Below are positions 47,437-61,508 of a DNA stretch of 64,000 bases, piece by piece (position 1 is the stretch's first letter; every line of letters starts with the position of its first letter). The translations under genes and the position numbers were made by a program. Under the pieces are notes generated by a model that searched no databases, was not told the DNA's origin, and saw only the letters and a program-made list of their open reading frames with translations. Origin of the DNA: Lanius collurio (taxonomy: Eukaryota > Chordata > Aves > Passeriformes > Laniidae); NCBI GenBank assembly GCA_020086605.1, contig JACBWW010000007.1, forward strand, positions 24,636,956-24,700,955, given 5' to 3'.

Positions 47437-50400
47437 GTGAGTACAATATTGTCAATAAGCGTTCTTCCTAAGAACTTGATTTTAATGCAATTTTTGTAAG
47501 GTGGTGGATGGAAGCCAGGAAAGTATTTTATTTCTTCTTTTCCACAAAATCTAATGTGTTACAATTTAGTCTCCCCACTGAAGTAGCAGACTAAGTTGTG
47601 GGTGTTGTGCAGTACATACCTGATCTCTCTTCTCTCTGCTGCTCTGACCTGGCTAATGAACAAGTTATTCTTCATCCCCATAACTACCAAATATGCCAGG
47701 AATTAATGCCTAGCAGTAAGTACCCATATTTCATTCAAGGCTAATATGCCAGCTTTCAAACTCAGAGATGCCAAATGTCTTAATAATTGGGGGTCTTGTT
47801 GTTTTTCTGATGGCAGAGTTAAAGATGGGAGGGAAATATTATGGCTTTGTCTGTGCTGCTCTTGATCAGTGCAATGATTCTTTCAATAAACAATGTCTAG
47901 ACATGAGACTGTCCTTTCATTTGGGCTTTGTATTACCTTTTGGGGTTTTTTTAATTTAAAATACTTAGCAAGAAATGGTAGTATTTTGCTTGGAATATTT
48001 TTTGACTGATTTCAGGGTAAAAGATAATGTAGGGCATATCTGAATAATGAACATTTTTGATAAAAAAAGTGTAAAAATGCTTGAGACTCGGCTAAAGGAT
48101 GTTGTATTGTCCTGACACAGTGCTTGGTTTATTTTCATTGCCATTATATTGCTTTGTTCAAATTTAGTGAAAAATAGCAAAGAATAGTTGCAAACTGAGG
48201 TATAAGGTCTGTTATATGATCATCTGAATTTTTACAATAATATTAGAGCAGGAGGGGATCACTAGTGTAAGAATATTATGAAAGCTTTCCAATGAATTTG
48301 CAAATATTTTTGCCAAAAGTAAGACTAAACTTAAAATTTTTATCCAGATACACTTGTGCTGTCGCTATCATCTTTCTTGAGAATATTTACTATTCTTAGA
48401 ATATAAAACATTATAAAAAGTGACTGGAAATCCCAGACTTGTATTTTTCTGTGTAATGGATAACGTTTGTGTATGGCCATTAAGGGCTTCGTTATGCTAT
48501 ATAATAAAATTTAAAGTCACTTGGCTTCTAGCTGGTTTTGCTTTGTACAAGGTAGAGTTTAATCCTGTGGGTTTGTCTGATTTCTAGGCAGAAAGTAATT
48601 TAGAAAATTTTGGGCTTGCATGACATATCTAAAGAGTTTGATAAAAGTCTGACATGAATGGTGGGATGATAATTTTCTGGTGGCATGAGAGGGGCATGGG
48701 CAAGGTCTATTCTGTCCTTCAAAACATGCAGATTGTCGGTAGCCCTTGGATAAAGTTTGGCAATGTAGGAATAAGCAATCATGGGATTCTTCAGTGCAGC
48801 CTCTAAAATTTTGTTACATGTTATATGGAGAGGAAAATCAGTAGTCCATGAGTATGGTGTTTATATTCGAAGCCATTCTATAACTCTGTGCCTAGAAGGA
48901 GGAAGAATCTGAACTCTAAATGTCTGTAGCATTACTCAGCAAGAGTTATGATATATAAATAGTTTGAGATTTAAAAGTTCCCTGAACAAGGATTTTCTTC
49001 CTCTTCCACCATCACATTCTCTCTGCATTTTCCCTGTCTAAGGGTTTTGTTTAGCAAAGATTAGTCAAGCCTATTTCTTTTTGGCAGCATAGTGGAACTT
49101 CAATTTGTCTTCCATTTTTCTCCTCTATTCCCTTTGACTGGTCCATACTCTGATTGGGAAATAATCATTCTGCCTACTATTTGCTGTTTTTTTCATGCTT
49201 CCCCTGGGGCCAACTTCTAATTCTGGGAGCCGAACAATTTTCAGATGTGCAGTTGTTAAATTTTATCTCAGATTAGATCTAAAGCAAAGACTGGCCTATT
49301 TTCCATAGATCCATGCTACCCTGCCTTAAGAATGTCTTAAATCATTTTATCTACTTTTTGTTTAAGCTGTCATGAATCACCGGGTAAGGTTTGTGAACTA
49401 TTTCAGTCTTTTAATTTGACTTCTTATGCAGTTAAAAAATTTGCACTCATTGATTTCTTCACAGAGTCTGTATTTTCTGTTTTACCTATGGGTTTTTTTA
49501 AATGACTTACAGGTTTGATTTTGTCTTGAGTTGATTCCCTAATTACATGTTTTATATTGATAAAATGTGTCCCCCATTTTTCATTTTAATTCATCTAGTG
49601 ATCCCATCCAGCCACTGCCCCTCATTGCACTGTTTTCTCAGTAGATAGAGATCTGACATAAGTTTCCTTAGGAATGCATTTCTACTTTAAATTAAAAAAG
49701 GAGTGAGGGGAAAGTTATGGGCCCTGCTACTTCTTTATCCCTTCTTAAATCTATCTCCTTTTGGTTTTCATTTTAAATGTAAGAAGTTATCTGGTAGGAT
49801 GCAAAATAATTAGGTGCTTTGTAAGTTTTGCAGTTCTTGTAAGTGATTATTTCATTATCATTTATTTATTTTATCTGAGATGCATCTATCTGCTGAAGGT
49901 CATGACACCTACCACCCTAAACTCCTATGGAGAGTGTTGGGGATGCATTATAAGTCAAATTATTTTGTAATGTGGAGGGAGTTTGTAACTTCTCTTCCAC
50001 TGTCTAACTCTCATTTCTATCAGTGATGCCACTATAACAAGTTTAGGTCCAGCTAAACCAAATAAATCCTGCTGTCTGATAAAAAGTGGAATGAGGAATG
50101 TGGTGCCTGAAGGAATATTTCAGCTTGTCATTCCTTTCCAAGGAAAAATGTCTCCTTCCTTTACTACTACTCTGAGGAAAGAGAAGATTACAGAAGCCCA
50201 AGATTAATATCTCCTTTAGTGCATCATTCAACCATTTCCCTTAACTTAGCAATGAAAAATTTGTTGATGGTATTTCATGCTTGCCATGCTTTTTTTTTCT
50301 GTGCAGCATCTCTTCATGACTTCATGCAGCTCAAGGCAGCAGCTAAATATGGGGCTGCAGACTGGTGTCAGGGGGGGAATTGATGCATTTTAGGTGAGCT

Positions 50401-51165
50401 TTAGTTGTCATTTTCAGATAAAAGAAGAGTTTTGGAAGAGGTTTAAAAAAATCTCAATTAGAAAATTGTGTATCGTTTACAGAAAAATGAAGATTCTTCA
50501 AAGTGCTTTTATATTAAAGCAGCTGCCTTTTGCAAGTAATCAATAGAGAATTGACTCAAGGGTTCAAATCCTGTACCTTTTTAAAAAGTAATACAGTGAT
50601 ATTACTTATTTGATACAGTGTGGTACTGTTAAAACTGGACTTCTGATCTTCTACCCGGAAAATGAAAGGATAAAAGCATCAAAAGACATATCTGGAAGTT
50701 TAAATATTTAATCTAGTATGAGACAAATTGTCCTTATCTTAAGGCAGACTATCTGAGAGAAAATTGCAAATGCAACACTGTAGTTCAGTGCCCTTGTATT
50801 TGTGGAAACATCTCTGTGGGCAGTCAGGGAAGAATAGGTCTGTGTTCCACGGGAGGTGTTTGGGGTGGTTTTGTTTTACTTGGGTGTGTGCGTTCCTTTG
50901 TTTTGATGCAGCATCAGAACTTTTACATCTGGTTATTTGCCTTCTGGCCCTAGACAGTACTTGTCCAGGCCTGCCCCATCCCCACTGTGATCCTCACACC
51001 TCTCATGGCTTGCCAGAGACCACCCTGTGACCACCATGAAGGGAGGTCACCGTTGGTGCCTCTCTGCTGTCACCAAGCCTTTCTTTACTAGATGTAAATG
51101 GAGTGTGTTCTTCAGGTTCAGGGACTTTTCAGATCCACATGAGCAGAAATCTCAAAAAAATGACT
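47437..51165. other. Unique AT-rich noncoding DNA
   Basis: No gene or repeat family was recognised. Several plus-strand frames of 60-90 codons lack any motif. The piece 50.86-51.06 kb is GC-richer. Confidence 0.5.
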
Positions 51166-51280
51166 GTTGGAGTTCAATTAGCACTTGGACAACACTCTCA
51201 GGCACATGGTGTGAATCTTGGGGTGTCCTGCAGAGGACCATTGAGTTGGACTTGAGGTTCCTGATGGATCCCTTCTTGCC
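51166..51280 (+). mobile_element. CR1 LINE, 3' fragment of about 115 bp
   Basis: Blocks such as 'acttggacaacactctcagg', 'cacatggtgtga', 'cttggggtgtcctg' and 'gagttggacttga' match the CR1 3' UTR and align closely with the complement of 27880-27990. The last ~25 bases with the terminal repeat are missing or decayed. The 110-codon frame overlapping it is an artefact. Confidence 0.85.
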
Positions 51281-53899
51281 AAGCAAGATTAAAACCTGTT
51301 CTTACAGAGTACACAAATTCAGAGTATTAATAATGTTAACCCTGAAAGAACAACAGTAACAATGGAAATAAATTATAAAATAATCTTTCTTGACACCTTT
51401 AAAATTGGTAGTTTCAGGCTGTTTATTGAGTCTTCTCTGACCCCACAGTGACTCTTGATCCTCCAGCATGGGACTTGCTTGCATCCGTGCTCCAGTGACC
51501 TCATGTCAGGGGACTGCTTTGCTGGTCAGGTTCTCGCTTGTCAGCTCTTCACCTGGTTGATCACCCCTGCTCCCAAGATTTTGTTGTGTTTGGGAGTGAA
51601 ATTATAACCCTTATGATTATGTAATGAAAAATGAAGCTGGTCATCCCACAGTCATGAGGACACAAACTACTAACACACATTTTCATAGCAGAGACTCTTA
51701 CTGAACTTAGGTTTTCCAGATTTTGAAATAGTTTCATTGGACTTTGCTTTACATCCCTTCCCATATAAATGTAGCAACAGATGATACATCTGTGTATCCC
51801 CCTACCTCCTTCTTTCTCTCCTAATTCACTTTGGTCCAATGATTTTAAACTAATTATATCATCCAAGTTGGTGCTAGGAAGCAGGGAGATGTTTCTAATG
51901 TGTTGGATTCAATGAAAGTACAAATTGGATGTTTTTCTGGCAGAAACTGTTTTCCTGCTTTTTCCTGTGCTAATAGAGGATTTAGTTTCTCTCCTCTGCC
52001 CAGTGATTTCAGGTAAATGAGTAAAAACATTTTAACTGGGTTAGCCTTTGAAGGAGCAATGTGCATTCTGAGAAGTGTTTTAACAGCTGGTGATATTAAA
52101 TTTCTTTCTTATATGAGGTGAAATGTGACCCAGTGATACAGCCAATGGCATACTTAGAATGAGTATTGGGATTTCACTCCACTTACTTTTTTGGGACTCA
52201 AGCTGGTTATTATGTTCCCCAAGCAGTGTCTTTCCATTCCTGGCATTTTCTTTGCTTATGCATCTCACATGTTTACTTACAAAGTAAAGAAAAGCTACTG
52301 ACTCAATGTGTTATTATAAAAAGTGAGAACAACTGTCCTTATTATCTGCTTACCTTGCAATAAGTTTTGCCCTGGTTTGCTTGTTTCTCACTACAGATTA
52401 AACTGGTGTCCTATTTGTGCTTCCTAGATAAGTACTGAGACTAAATAAGCAGTAGCCTTTTCCAGCTGAACATAACCTAGGAGGTGAGAGGAGTGTTGTG
52501 GAGTGGTGGAGAAGGATAACAAAAGATGTCTGTGGGATAGTCCCCGAGGAAACAGTGTTATGAAATGGATGCATGCCTGGTTCCTGCTATATGAGAATGG
52601 TTCCAGCTTTAAGGAGTCAATAGGACAGATTGAGTCAAACATGATTAGCATGGAAAAAGGGGAGAAATTGGTTTAAATAAAACCAACTGAGAACATTATG
52701 AAAGAAGCTAGGATTGCAGTAGGAAAAAGAGTTTTGTAAAGAAGATAAACAGAGCAAGACTGTGCCTCCAGGCATGTGCTTGTATTTAGTGGAAGTGTTT
52801 AGCTCCAGTGCCTTGGGCAGCGCTAGGGGAAGAGTTGTGCCTTGGAAGGAATCTGCCTTTTCCCTGCTCATCGCCCTTTGCATCTCGAGGGAAGGGGCTG
52901 CACTTCCCCACAGAGAGAAGAGTGGCGTGGAGTTGGCTCCCTGGCTCGATGCTTCTGCTCACTGATCCCAGCTCCCAAAGCTGGCTGTAGTGAGGAGGGA
53001 AGGAGCCCTGAGCTCACCAGCTCTTCAGAGCTCATGGTAGTCAAGCTACAGGCTGAAGGAGGGAGAGGAAAGGTGGGTGCAAGAGCCAAGAAATATATTC
53101 AAGGATCATTGTGTTATGCATCTGTGCAACTGCAAATTGTTTTGTGCATTGAGCAAGTAAGGAAAGACATAGAGGGGTGGAAAGGGAAATTTGGTGTCAG
53201 ACTAAGTTTGTATTGTTCAAATGGAGAAAATGTTTTATGTTTTATGACTCTGTGTGCAGCAAGGCACATGAAGTAAATATGGCAGTAAATTGAGGAGCAC
53301 TTTCCTCTTCAAAAGAGTAAATATTAATGAAGATACAGGTGGTGTGCACACAGATGCACACACAGAAAAAAATATAAGAGGAAATAGAGCAGTTATAAAA
53401 AGGGAACTCTGGAAGAGTTTGATGGCTGCATTCCCAGAGGTTTTTGGTGGGGGGAAGGTGGAGGAAAACACATCCGCAGCAACAACAAAAGAAAATAATT
53501 TCAAGGTCTTATAAACTCCTGAGGAGCTGGGAGATGAGACTGAAAGGAAGTGAGCAGCATCCTCTTCTTAACAGATAAAAGGGAATGTGCTGTAAAAAGC
53601 AATATTAAAGTTTGATCTCCTTGCTGGTGGCATTTTTGTGATTGATTTAGGGCAGTCCCAATGCACAAGCTGTAACAGGCCATGCTAGGTCTAACTGCAG
53701 CATCTTGTCACAGCTCTAGAGAGGCAGGCCCCGATGACTAGCAGTAAGGAAACAGCTTTTGCTATGGTAAAGACAGCTCAGAACTTAGTAATGGGGCTCA
53801 GGGTTAGGTGTCAAGGACAGAAAATATTTCATGCTTCTAGCCAAATGCCTAAGGCACGAGCTTTTAACAGAAGGTGGTACCACAGAAACCAGAGCTGAG
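51281..53899. other. Unique noncoding DNA
   Basis: No gene was recognised. 52.75-53.08 kb is GC-richer, giving overlapping frames up to 144 codons on the plus strand without a known domain. A splice-bounded 36-nt segment is listed separately. Confidence 0.5.
51977..52012 (+). other. Candidate 36-nt exon-like segment
   Basis: The acceptor 'ctttttcctgtgctaatag' and donor CAG|GTAAAT flank 36 bases that are open in two frames (GFSFSPLPSDF or DLVSLLCPVIS). The sequence is itself pyrimidine-rich and contains further AGs, which weakens the case. Confidence 0.1.
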
Positions 53900-56800
53900 T
53901 GGGACACATTTTAATGTAATTCAAACCCAATGCTGCCAAACACAAAGTCATGTTTGGCTTTTGTGTGGATGAAAGTTCTTGACACTAAAGTGAAGCTCCT
54001 TCAGAGCAAGGCTGAAGCTTCCCTCAGTGCCTCACTCCACTTCTTTCCCACTCTCAGATGGGGCTCAGCCCATGCCTTACATGATGCTTGTCACGGGAGC
54101 CTTTGCTTATCCCATTGAAGGAGAGGCAGAGAGGTTTGAATGACTGTCCTGGCTCGCTCTCCCTGGAGGCAGGCTGTTGGGAGCCTCTGAAGGATGCAGC
54201 CAAAGGAAGGCTGTCTCCAGCTGTGCTGTGTTTCATGGCAGGCACTGGCCAGGACACAGAGAAATGACAGCAGAGAAACTGGGCAACTTGCAGCCATTCC
54301 AAACCATCAGCAAAAAGTGTCTTCTGAGGACTGAGTTACTTCTTCAAGATGTGATTACAAAGGCTGCCTCTTTCAGAAGGGTGGTGCTTTTTGTCTCCAT
54401 CACCCTTTGAATCAGCATTTCCTTTTTATGTGACAATGGGGTGCAGGAATAACACAAACAGCACCCAACTACAAAATGGTGTTTCTACTTAAAGACCTTA
54501 ACAAAAGATTCTCCTGTTACTTATATTTTAGTTATTTACTTGTATACTCATTACAAAATATATCTTTTAGAATCCTTTGGCATTACTAGTGAGATTGACT
54601 TGCATAAGATATTAAAAAAATATGTCTGGATCTGAGGGCAAAATTAATCTAGATGTCAAGTTTTGAGATCTAACTTTTAAACTGAGGGAGGATCACACCA
54701 AGTTGCCACTCTCTCATACTGTAAGAGCTGATCTGGTTTGCTCTTTGGATCCCGTTGTTTCTAGTTCATCCAGACACTAGAAAATTAGGTGTCCACCTTG
54801 GAATCTGAAAAGAAATCAAGGTGTTGCTTTGAGTAGGAACCAAAGGGAGGAACTATAAGATGTTTGCCGCAGGGAAATGAAGCAGTGTCCATGAGATTTA
54901 CAAAAGAACTAGCCACAAGTGCTTTCTTTAAAAAGTTTACACGCTAAAGGGCAAGATACAGAGAAAAAAAATCATAATTTAAGAGAGGAAGGGATTTTGC
55001 TTGTACTTCAAGGTAGCTTGTAATTTGCCGCCAATTTTGTATTTGAGAAGACTGCTGTATAACACAAGCAAGGACTGTGGCAGCAAGGTACTCAATTACA
55101 CAGTGCCTCTATTTGTGTGTTAGAGAAGGAGCCTTGAGGAACATATGCTGAAAAGAAGAGATTGTGCAGACTTATTAATGAGAGTTATTCCTCCTTCAAT
55201 TTTATTGTCTTTCTATTTTTCAACTGCAGTGTAAGTGATGCAGTATCTGGACACTCTGCCTTCCTATTGTGTACTTGAAATTGTATGCCTTCTGTAAAAT
55301 TTATGCTAAACTTCTTACAGCTTTTAGGAAAAGAAGAAGCATGTTTCATTTGCTGTCTGTAAACAAAATGTAGAAGGACTATTTTCTTTAAAGTTTGTGA
55401 TTTGTGGCAATAGAAGTAGATTTTTTAAGATGTGACTAAGAATAAATATGGAAGGACAACTAAAAATCTGTCAAATATCTCAGGAATAGGTGTCCAAGAA
55501 TAAAATTAACTCTTTCCCATGACAATAGAACCAGGACAGCAGGACTTGTACAAAAGTTTTTATGCAATTCCTCTTATGCCTCAGCATTTCATAGCTAAAA
55601 ATTTTCCTTCTTCACTTTGAGTCCAGAAAACTTCTTTTTATATCTGAATGGAAGTTACCATAAAATAGCATGATTCCAGGAAGTTTAATTAGAAGACAAA
55701 ATAATGGAACTTGTAATAAAATCTGAAGTCCTAGCTCTGAAACAACAAAATTGGGTGGGGAGGGGAGCTACAAACACATGAGTGAAATGAAGCTTGGTGG
55801 GAAAGCAAATTACTTTGTAAGATGTGTATCTGTAATACTTGCATACATTGCATGTGTATGTGTGTATATATATTTGCCTATCTCTTTTTTCTCCTTTTTA
55901 CTTGAAGCTAGATATGCTGTTCCTTAGCTGATCCTAAACTGGGTAAAGAATTTTAACTAATTTTGCAAATGTAGCATTTGGTAGAAAAAGAGGTAAATAA
56001 GTCATGTTTATGTATTTTGTCAGGAGTATAATCTCACAGCATCCTGTTAACTTGTAGGCATCAAAATGTTCATGTTAATGACCTAGTAGATCACAAAGAC
56101 CAGTTTAAAAAACATTGTTTGCTGCCTACTTGGATTTCAAATCTGCTGATGTGTCTGCCTGCTCTGACAGAGCTGGTGAAAGGAAAAAATTGCCTTGTGG
56201 TGACTTAAGAAAACAAGTTTGTTTTCTGAACTTTCTCCTAAATAGTTACTTCTAGGGGACAGGATGGTGGTGGGTAAAACAGTGTATCCTCACAGATATG
56301 TCTTTAGGACTCTGAATCAACTATGTTTAACACAGCAGCGGAGTTAAGGCTGTTGCAATCTGAGTTGACAATCTGTAAATATTTACCATCCAAACGGCTC
56401 TGTATTGTTTCTTTGTGCTGTCAGTTCTGTGGAGCTAATTCTGAGTTGGTGAGATGCTGATGTAGACAGGAGCATTTCTGGCCATGTGCTGCACTCCAGT
56501 GCCTGCCATCTCAGCACACACCTGGCTACAGCTGCAGGAGCCTGCCTGCTGGGGAAAACAAGACCAGTTGTGCTGTGGAGTTCAGCAGGCCAGAGTTAGG
56601 TAGTGGTGTTTGCTGTTGATCATAGCCCAGAGATGAAAACCTGACCCTACTGAAGTCAGTAGTAAGAGTTCCAGCACCTTAGTTAGGGTTAGGATTTCTG
56701 TTTGTCTTCAGTAATAGTGTTGTGAAGCCACACTCCTCACGTGTAAGTAATGTCCTCCAAAGTGAATTTTTAAACCCAGCATATTTTCATTTCAGAACAA

Positions 56801-59800
56801 AATATAATCCTTTTATTTAAACTAAAAATTAGAATAGCAACTTTAATTTCAAAAACCTAGGCATATATAATTTTATTACTTTGCTGAGGTTGGTGATAAA
56901 TGGAAGAGTAAAATGTGTTAAGGTATGACCTTTAAAATAAAATTAACTAAATAATTCACCAATACTGTATTTGTTGACATACTAATTTATTTTAATAATG
57001 CCTAAGACAGTCTCAAGTTAATGTAAACTTGATAATGTGTTTATAAAACCTGAACCTCGGTTGTTTTGAACTGAGTTGTATCATTGTAAATCATTGCAAT
57101 CAGGTTTTTAAGGATATTGAAGCATCTAAAGATTCAGGTGGGCTTCAGTAGAATCCCAGAAAATGTCACAGTAATAAGTCCTGTTACTAGACACTTTTTT
57201 TTGCCAGTTTTATAAATACCTAGGCCCTTATGAACACATGTAGCATTTCCAAATGTCTTTACAGAAAGTAGAGCTGTCAAGTTCTGCCTCTATGCTTTAG
57301 AAAATGGGTGGGAGAATTAATACATTGAGGAAATAAAAATAGCTCTGCAAAGTATAATGGAGTGGTGGGTGATAAAATCAGCCTGCTGACCTGTTGCTTG
57401 GGGTAAAGCTTGCTAGCAAAGGCAGTGAAACAGCAGCACTTAGTACTCATTCCAAATAGGCTCTGGCATCCTCCTGGACTGTTTCTTGGAGTGTGAAACT
57501 CTGCAAGTGGCTGGATGACTGGAAACCTGGAGGCTGGCTACTGTGCCAGTAGTGCTTCCCTGTGGTGAAAGCAGCAGAGAGCTCAGTGTATGCTGGGTCC
57601 CTTTACATTGATCTTACCACCAGCCAAGGCTTTAGGCTAGCAGAATTGGTTTACTTTATTCTGTCAAGGAAAGAATCTATTTCTAAACAAATTTGCAATG
57701 CTGGAGGAGGGAGTGCAAAAGAGTAAAAGTTAATGTGTGACTCTCAAACCTAACTCAGTTGCTTCTGTCTGCAGTCACTGTCTCAAGTAAGATATGTTTG
57801 TGCAAGACAAAAATGCAAAGATTGCAAGAATGATCTGTTATGTAATACCTTTTTGTAAAAGAAAATATTAAGTAATTTAATAATCACAGCTAGGGGAAAA
57901 GTTGGTTTGAAATGCTAGTTCAAAACCCTGAATTTTGCTGCTGCCTGCTGTAAGGGACATGACAAGGAAGCTGGGCTCAAGTCATTCTGGGTCTGACCAT
58001 AATTATCCATTCTTAATATTGTTTTTCTGTCTTCCTTGGCTGAAATGGACTCCTGCAACCTCACAGGGGCACCCCAGGCTTCCTCTAGCCTAACATAGGT
58101 CTGCTGATCCTACTTCTGTCAGGCCTTCACCTTTTGCTCTATGACAGAGGGCAGCAAGGGAAGAGCCATTTTGTTTACTCCCTCTTCCCAAATCTTCCTG
58201 CATTTTACATTCATAATTTTTCTTAAAGTGAAGAAGGACTTATGAATTATCATTTTTCTTCTTTTTCTTTCTTTCAATTCGGGAAGATGACACATTGTTT
58301 TATTGTGAAAATCACATATTCTCATTGAAACATTTTTAAACCTAGCTCACTAGTTCCAGAATATCTGTTGTGCTATCTCATGAAAGCCTGATATGATACA
58401 GCTGGTGCTGATGTTGGGGCCAGTTCAACTGAACAGTAGCCCTGTCATTCCCTATTGGTATGAGGGAACCCAATTTGTGGACTAGGCTGTGAGGTTTTTG
58501 GGAAACAATATGGTAGTAACTGGAACAATGCATATGTCACCCCTCAAATGGATTAAACCCACATGTGTGGCTAGGTGACTCCAAGCTTTGCAGTAGCAGT
58601 TTCTGCACTGAAAACATTCACATTTGTCTCAGAATTGCATTGACTATTAAACCCTAATGTTTCTGTATGCTCTCACTCACATTTTCCTGTATTGGTACTG
58701 TGCCTAATTTCATTCCTCTTAGCAATGCAATTAATAGCACGCTCTGAGAACTGCAAATTTAGAGAATGTGTAATATCAAAGAGCTGGGTTCCACCTAAAT
58801 ATGTTTGTAGGTGCACTCAGTGATTGGAACTTGGTTGCAATCTGCAAACAGATTCATCTATATTACTGTAAGAAAACAGCCAGAAGCACTACAGCCTTGT
58901 GTCAGAGAAGAGTATTAATCCCGTGTGAGTCCCAAAGTCCCTCTAGTTTTCTGCCTGCAGGGAAAGTTTCATTTTCTGCTGCAAGATCTTTAGGAAGCTG
59001 AGTGTCAGTGGCTGTAAGTAGGTGAGCTCAGCCAGCTGTACCTCTGTCTGTATAGTTTTCCTTAGCTATCAGTTGCAGAGAACTTAGAGAGGTTTTTTGG
59101 GACTTTCCTAGTAGCTGTCCCAGTAGCAATGCCATTGTAGCTTGCAAGCATATGGACCCAAGCTCCTACTGTAGCATAAAACCAAGGACTGGTGAAAGTT
59201 AGAGGAGGAAAGATGTAGTTTATGGGGGGAGGGGTTTGCGTATGTACGTGTCATTTCATATCTAAAAGCCTGTTATTAGAACAATTTTATAAGTCTGTTT
59301 ACCTAGATATGTAAATAGATAGCTTAATATCATAATCTATTAGGGATTTAGATAACTAGAGCCTTGGTATTTCAGGAGCTTTTTTTTCAGCAAGATTTCA
59401 CGCTTGTATTTTCTCTTCTGGTTGTAAAAGTAATGTCTGCATTCAGAGTGTTTTTCAGGTCATAAATAAAATTAAAGAAAAAACATGTCTTTTGTGTTAC
59501 AGGTTTTTGTTTCTAGATTCTATGTTTAAAAAATAATAGGGTTAGGAAACACTGGTAGGGAAAGAACAGGATATATACCAAAAACCATGAAAGAATATAA
59601 TGGGCAAATTTCACTTATTTTGTCTTTTGCTTAATGATCAATGGGATAGGCATATATAGTTAAAGTATATAACTCTAGACAACTTAGATTTTGGTGTTAG
59701 TAATACCTATTTTTCATATTTTTTATGATGAATTTGTTTAAGTGGGAAATTGGAGAAGCTGGCCTTGTGAGGCTCCTCCCAAATAGAGTTGTCCTGTGAT

Positions 59801-61485
59801 GCTGTGACATGTGCAAGTTGGAAGCCTGCTGATGGAGCATGAACGCTGCTGCTTCAGAGCTCAACAAGAGCTTTTGCTGTACGTTGTGTAACATGAAAAT
59901 GGGCAGAGGGCTGAGTGGTTTTGGGCAGCTGGTACTGGGAACAACATTCAAGATAAACTCTAAGCCTTGCTTGCTAATCTTAAAGGCAAGCAAATGAAAT
60001 GGTGCAGTCATGTGACTTCACCAAGTGTATTGTAAACTGGGTAATGGATAAAAAGGGATCTTCAGTCTACAGAGAAGATTAGTGTTACTGGTGCTCCTTT
60101 TTGTGGTTTTCTGGGATAAAGGAGGCTCTTGTCAAACATTTAAGTTTACCCTGGTTCTGGTTTTCTTTTTTTTTCATTTGCAACCAAGATATTTCTCCCT
60201 TTGTCTCCTGTCCTTCTTTTGCAACTTTATGCATTTGCGGCTTCTTGTGTGGAAATCAGTCATTTCCTTGGAATTTCAGGGAGCTCCATATATGTTAACC
60301 AGTAGAGAATGCAAGAAAAAATATTTTGAAAATATATTCTAGGCATATGTCTAGTTCAGTTGTCTTGGGAAAATGGATCTGTCCTTATGGATGGATGTTT
60401 TGCCCACCTTGCTGTAAGCTCCCCTGTGTATGGCCTGGGATGTGTTGAAGGGACGAATGCTCTGAGATCATTTGTCTCCAATTATGAAATGCATCTGCAT
60501 GCCTTCAAATCTTCAGTAAGTTACCTTAGTTAATTTTCAAGGCACCTCATATTTTCTTGATGCATAAGTAGTGCACTTGGCCTGTAAGTATGTAAGTTCT
60601 AAAATACATTTGAAACATGAGACTTTGGTTCCACTTTATTGGCTCACATTCGTGAAGTCACTAAGGGTAAGGAAAAAGTTTTAACATCCCAGCCCTAAAT
60701 TATTCTTTCTTGTTTGTTAAGGTTTTACACATGCCTTGATTTGTGACATAATTCTGTGACAGAACATGCCAAGTGTTGGGGATTTCCTAAGAGTGAAACT
60801 GCTTCAAATTTTCTTGTGTTTACGTTTGCAGTGCTTTAAATAACCTCCTGTCTGGATGCAGGCTTCTGGTGAAAATGTCTGACTACTACACAAAATGTAC
60901 TTTACTTGGATTATTTCTCAGTATGTTGCCATATAAACCATAATTTTCTTTATGGAAAAATACAAAGGAACTCAAAGAAAAGAAAAAATAAACCAAACTT
61001 GTAGCATGAGAGCAGTAGAAACGCAGGCTTTTCTGTGTATGTTTTGAGAATGTAAACAGATTGCTCAGCACAAGTTTTACCTGGTCCTTTTCTGAAGATT
61101 TTTGTAACTTTTGCCTGGGAGTGAAGAATAGAAAAGTATGTAGTACAGCTAGCGTTTTAATAGCAGGATGGCTATTTTATCATAAATTCCCTGTTTTGAA
61201 AATTTTTGTTTAAAGGCAAGTAGAATATTGAGTTCTTGGGGTTTTTAATCTAGAAAGTAGAACAAAATACCCTGAACTACAATTATATGCTTATATATAG
61301 TATTTAAAGTAGACTTAAGCCTAGCAGACTGATTGCTTTGGTATTAAGATTTTTGAATGGGAAATACTGCTTATGGAAAGCAAACTCAGCCAGTGGGCAG
61401 TGGCTGCATCTCATTTCAAGGTCATCAAATGTGTTTAGTAAGGAGATGACCCTTTAGCTCTCAGAACTTCTCCTGGAATCACTGA
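53900..61485. other. Unique noncoding DNA
   Basis: No gene or repeat family was recognised in this 7.6-kb stretch. 53.90-54.40 and 56.45-56.60 kb are GC-richer with short frames on both strands. A TG/TA microsatellite-like run lies near 55845-55872. AT-rich sequence at 56.8-57.1 kb has a regulatory look only. Confidence 0.5.
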
Positions 61486-61508
61486 CCAGTAATGCTTCTC
61501 ATTACTGG
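61486..61508. other. Perfect 9-bp inverted repeat, 5-nt loop
   Basis: ccagtaatg (61486-61494) and cattactgg (61500-61508) are exact complements. A small stable hairpin with no visible processing or terminator context. Confidence 0.55.

Noticed and set aside
50561..50577. tRNA-type B-box-like string (gggttcaaatcc)
   Set aside because: No A-box at the right spacing and no cloverleaf could be formed, so neither a tRNA nor a SINE head is supported.
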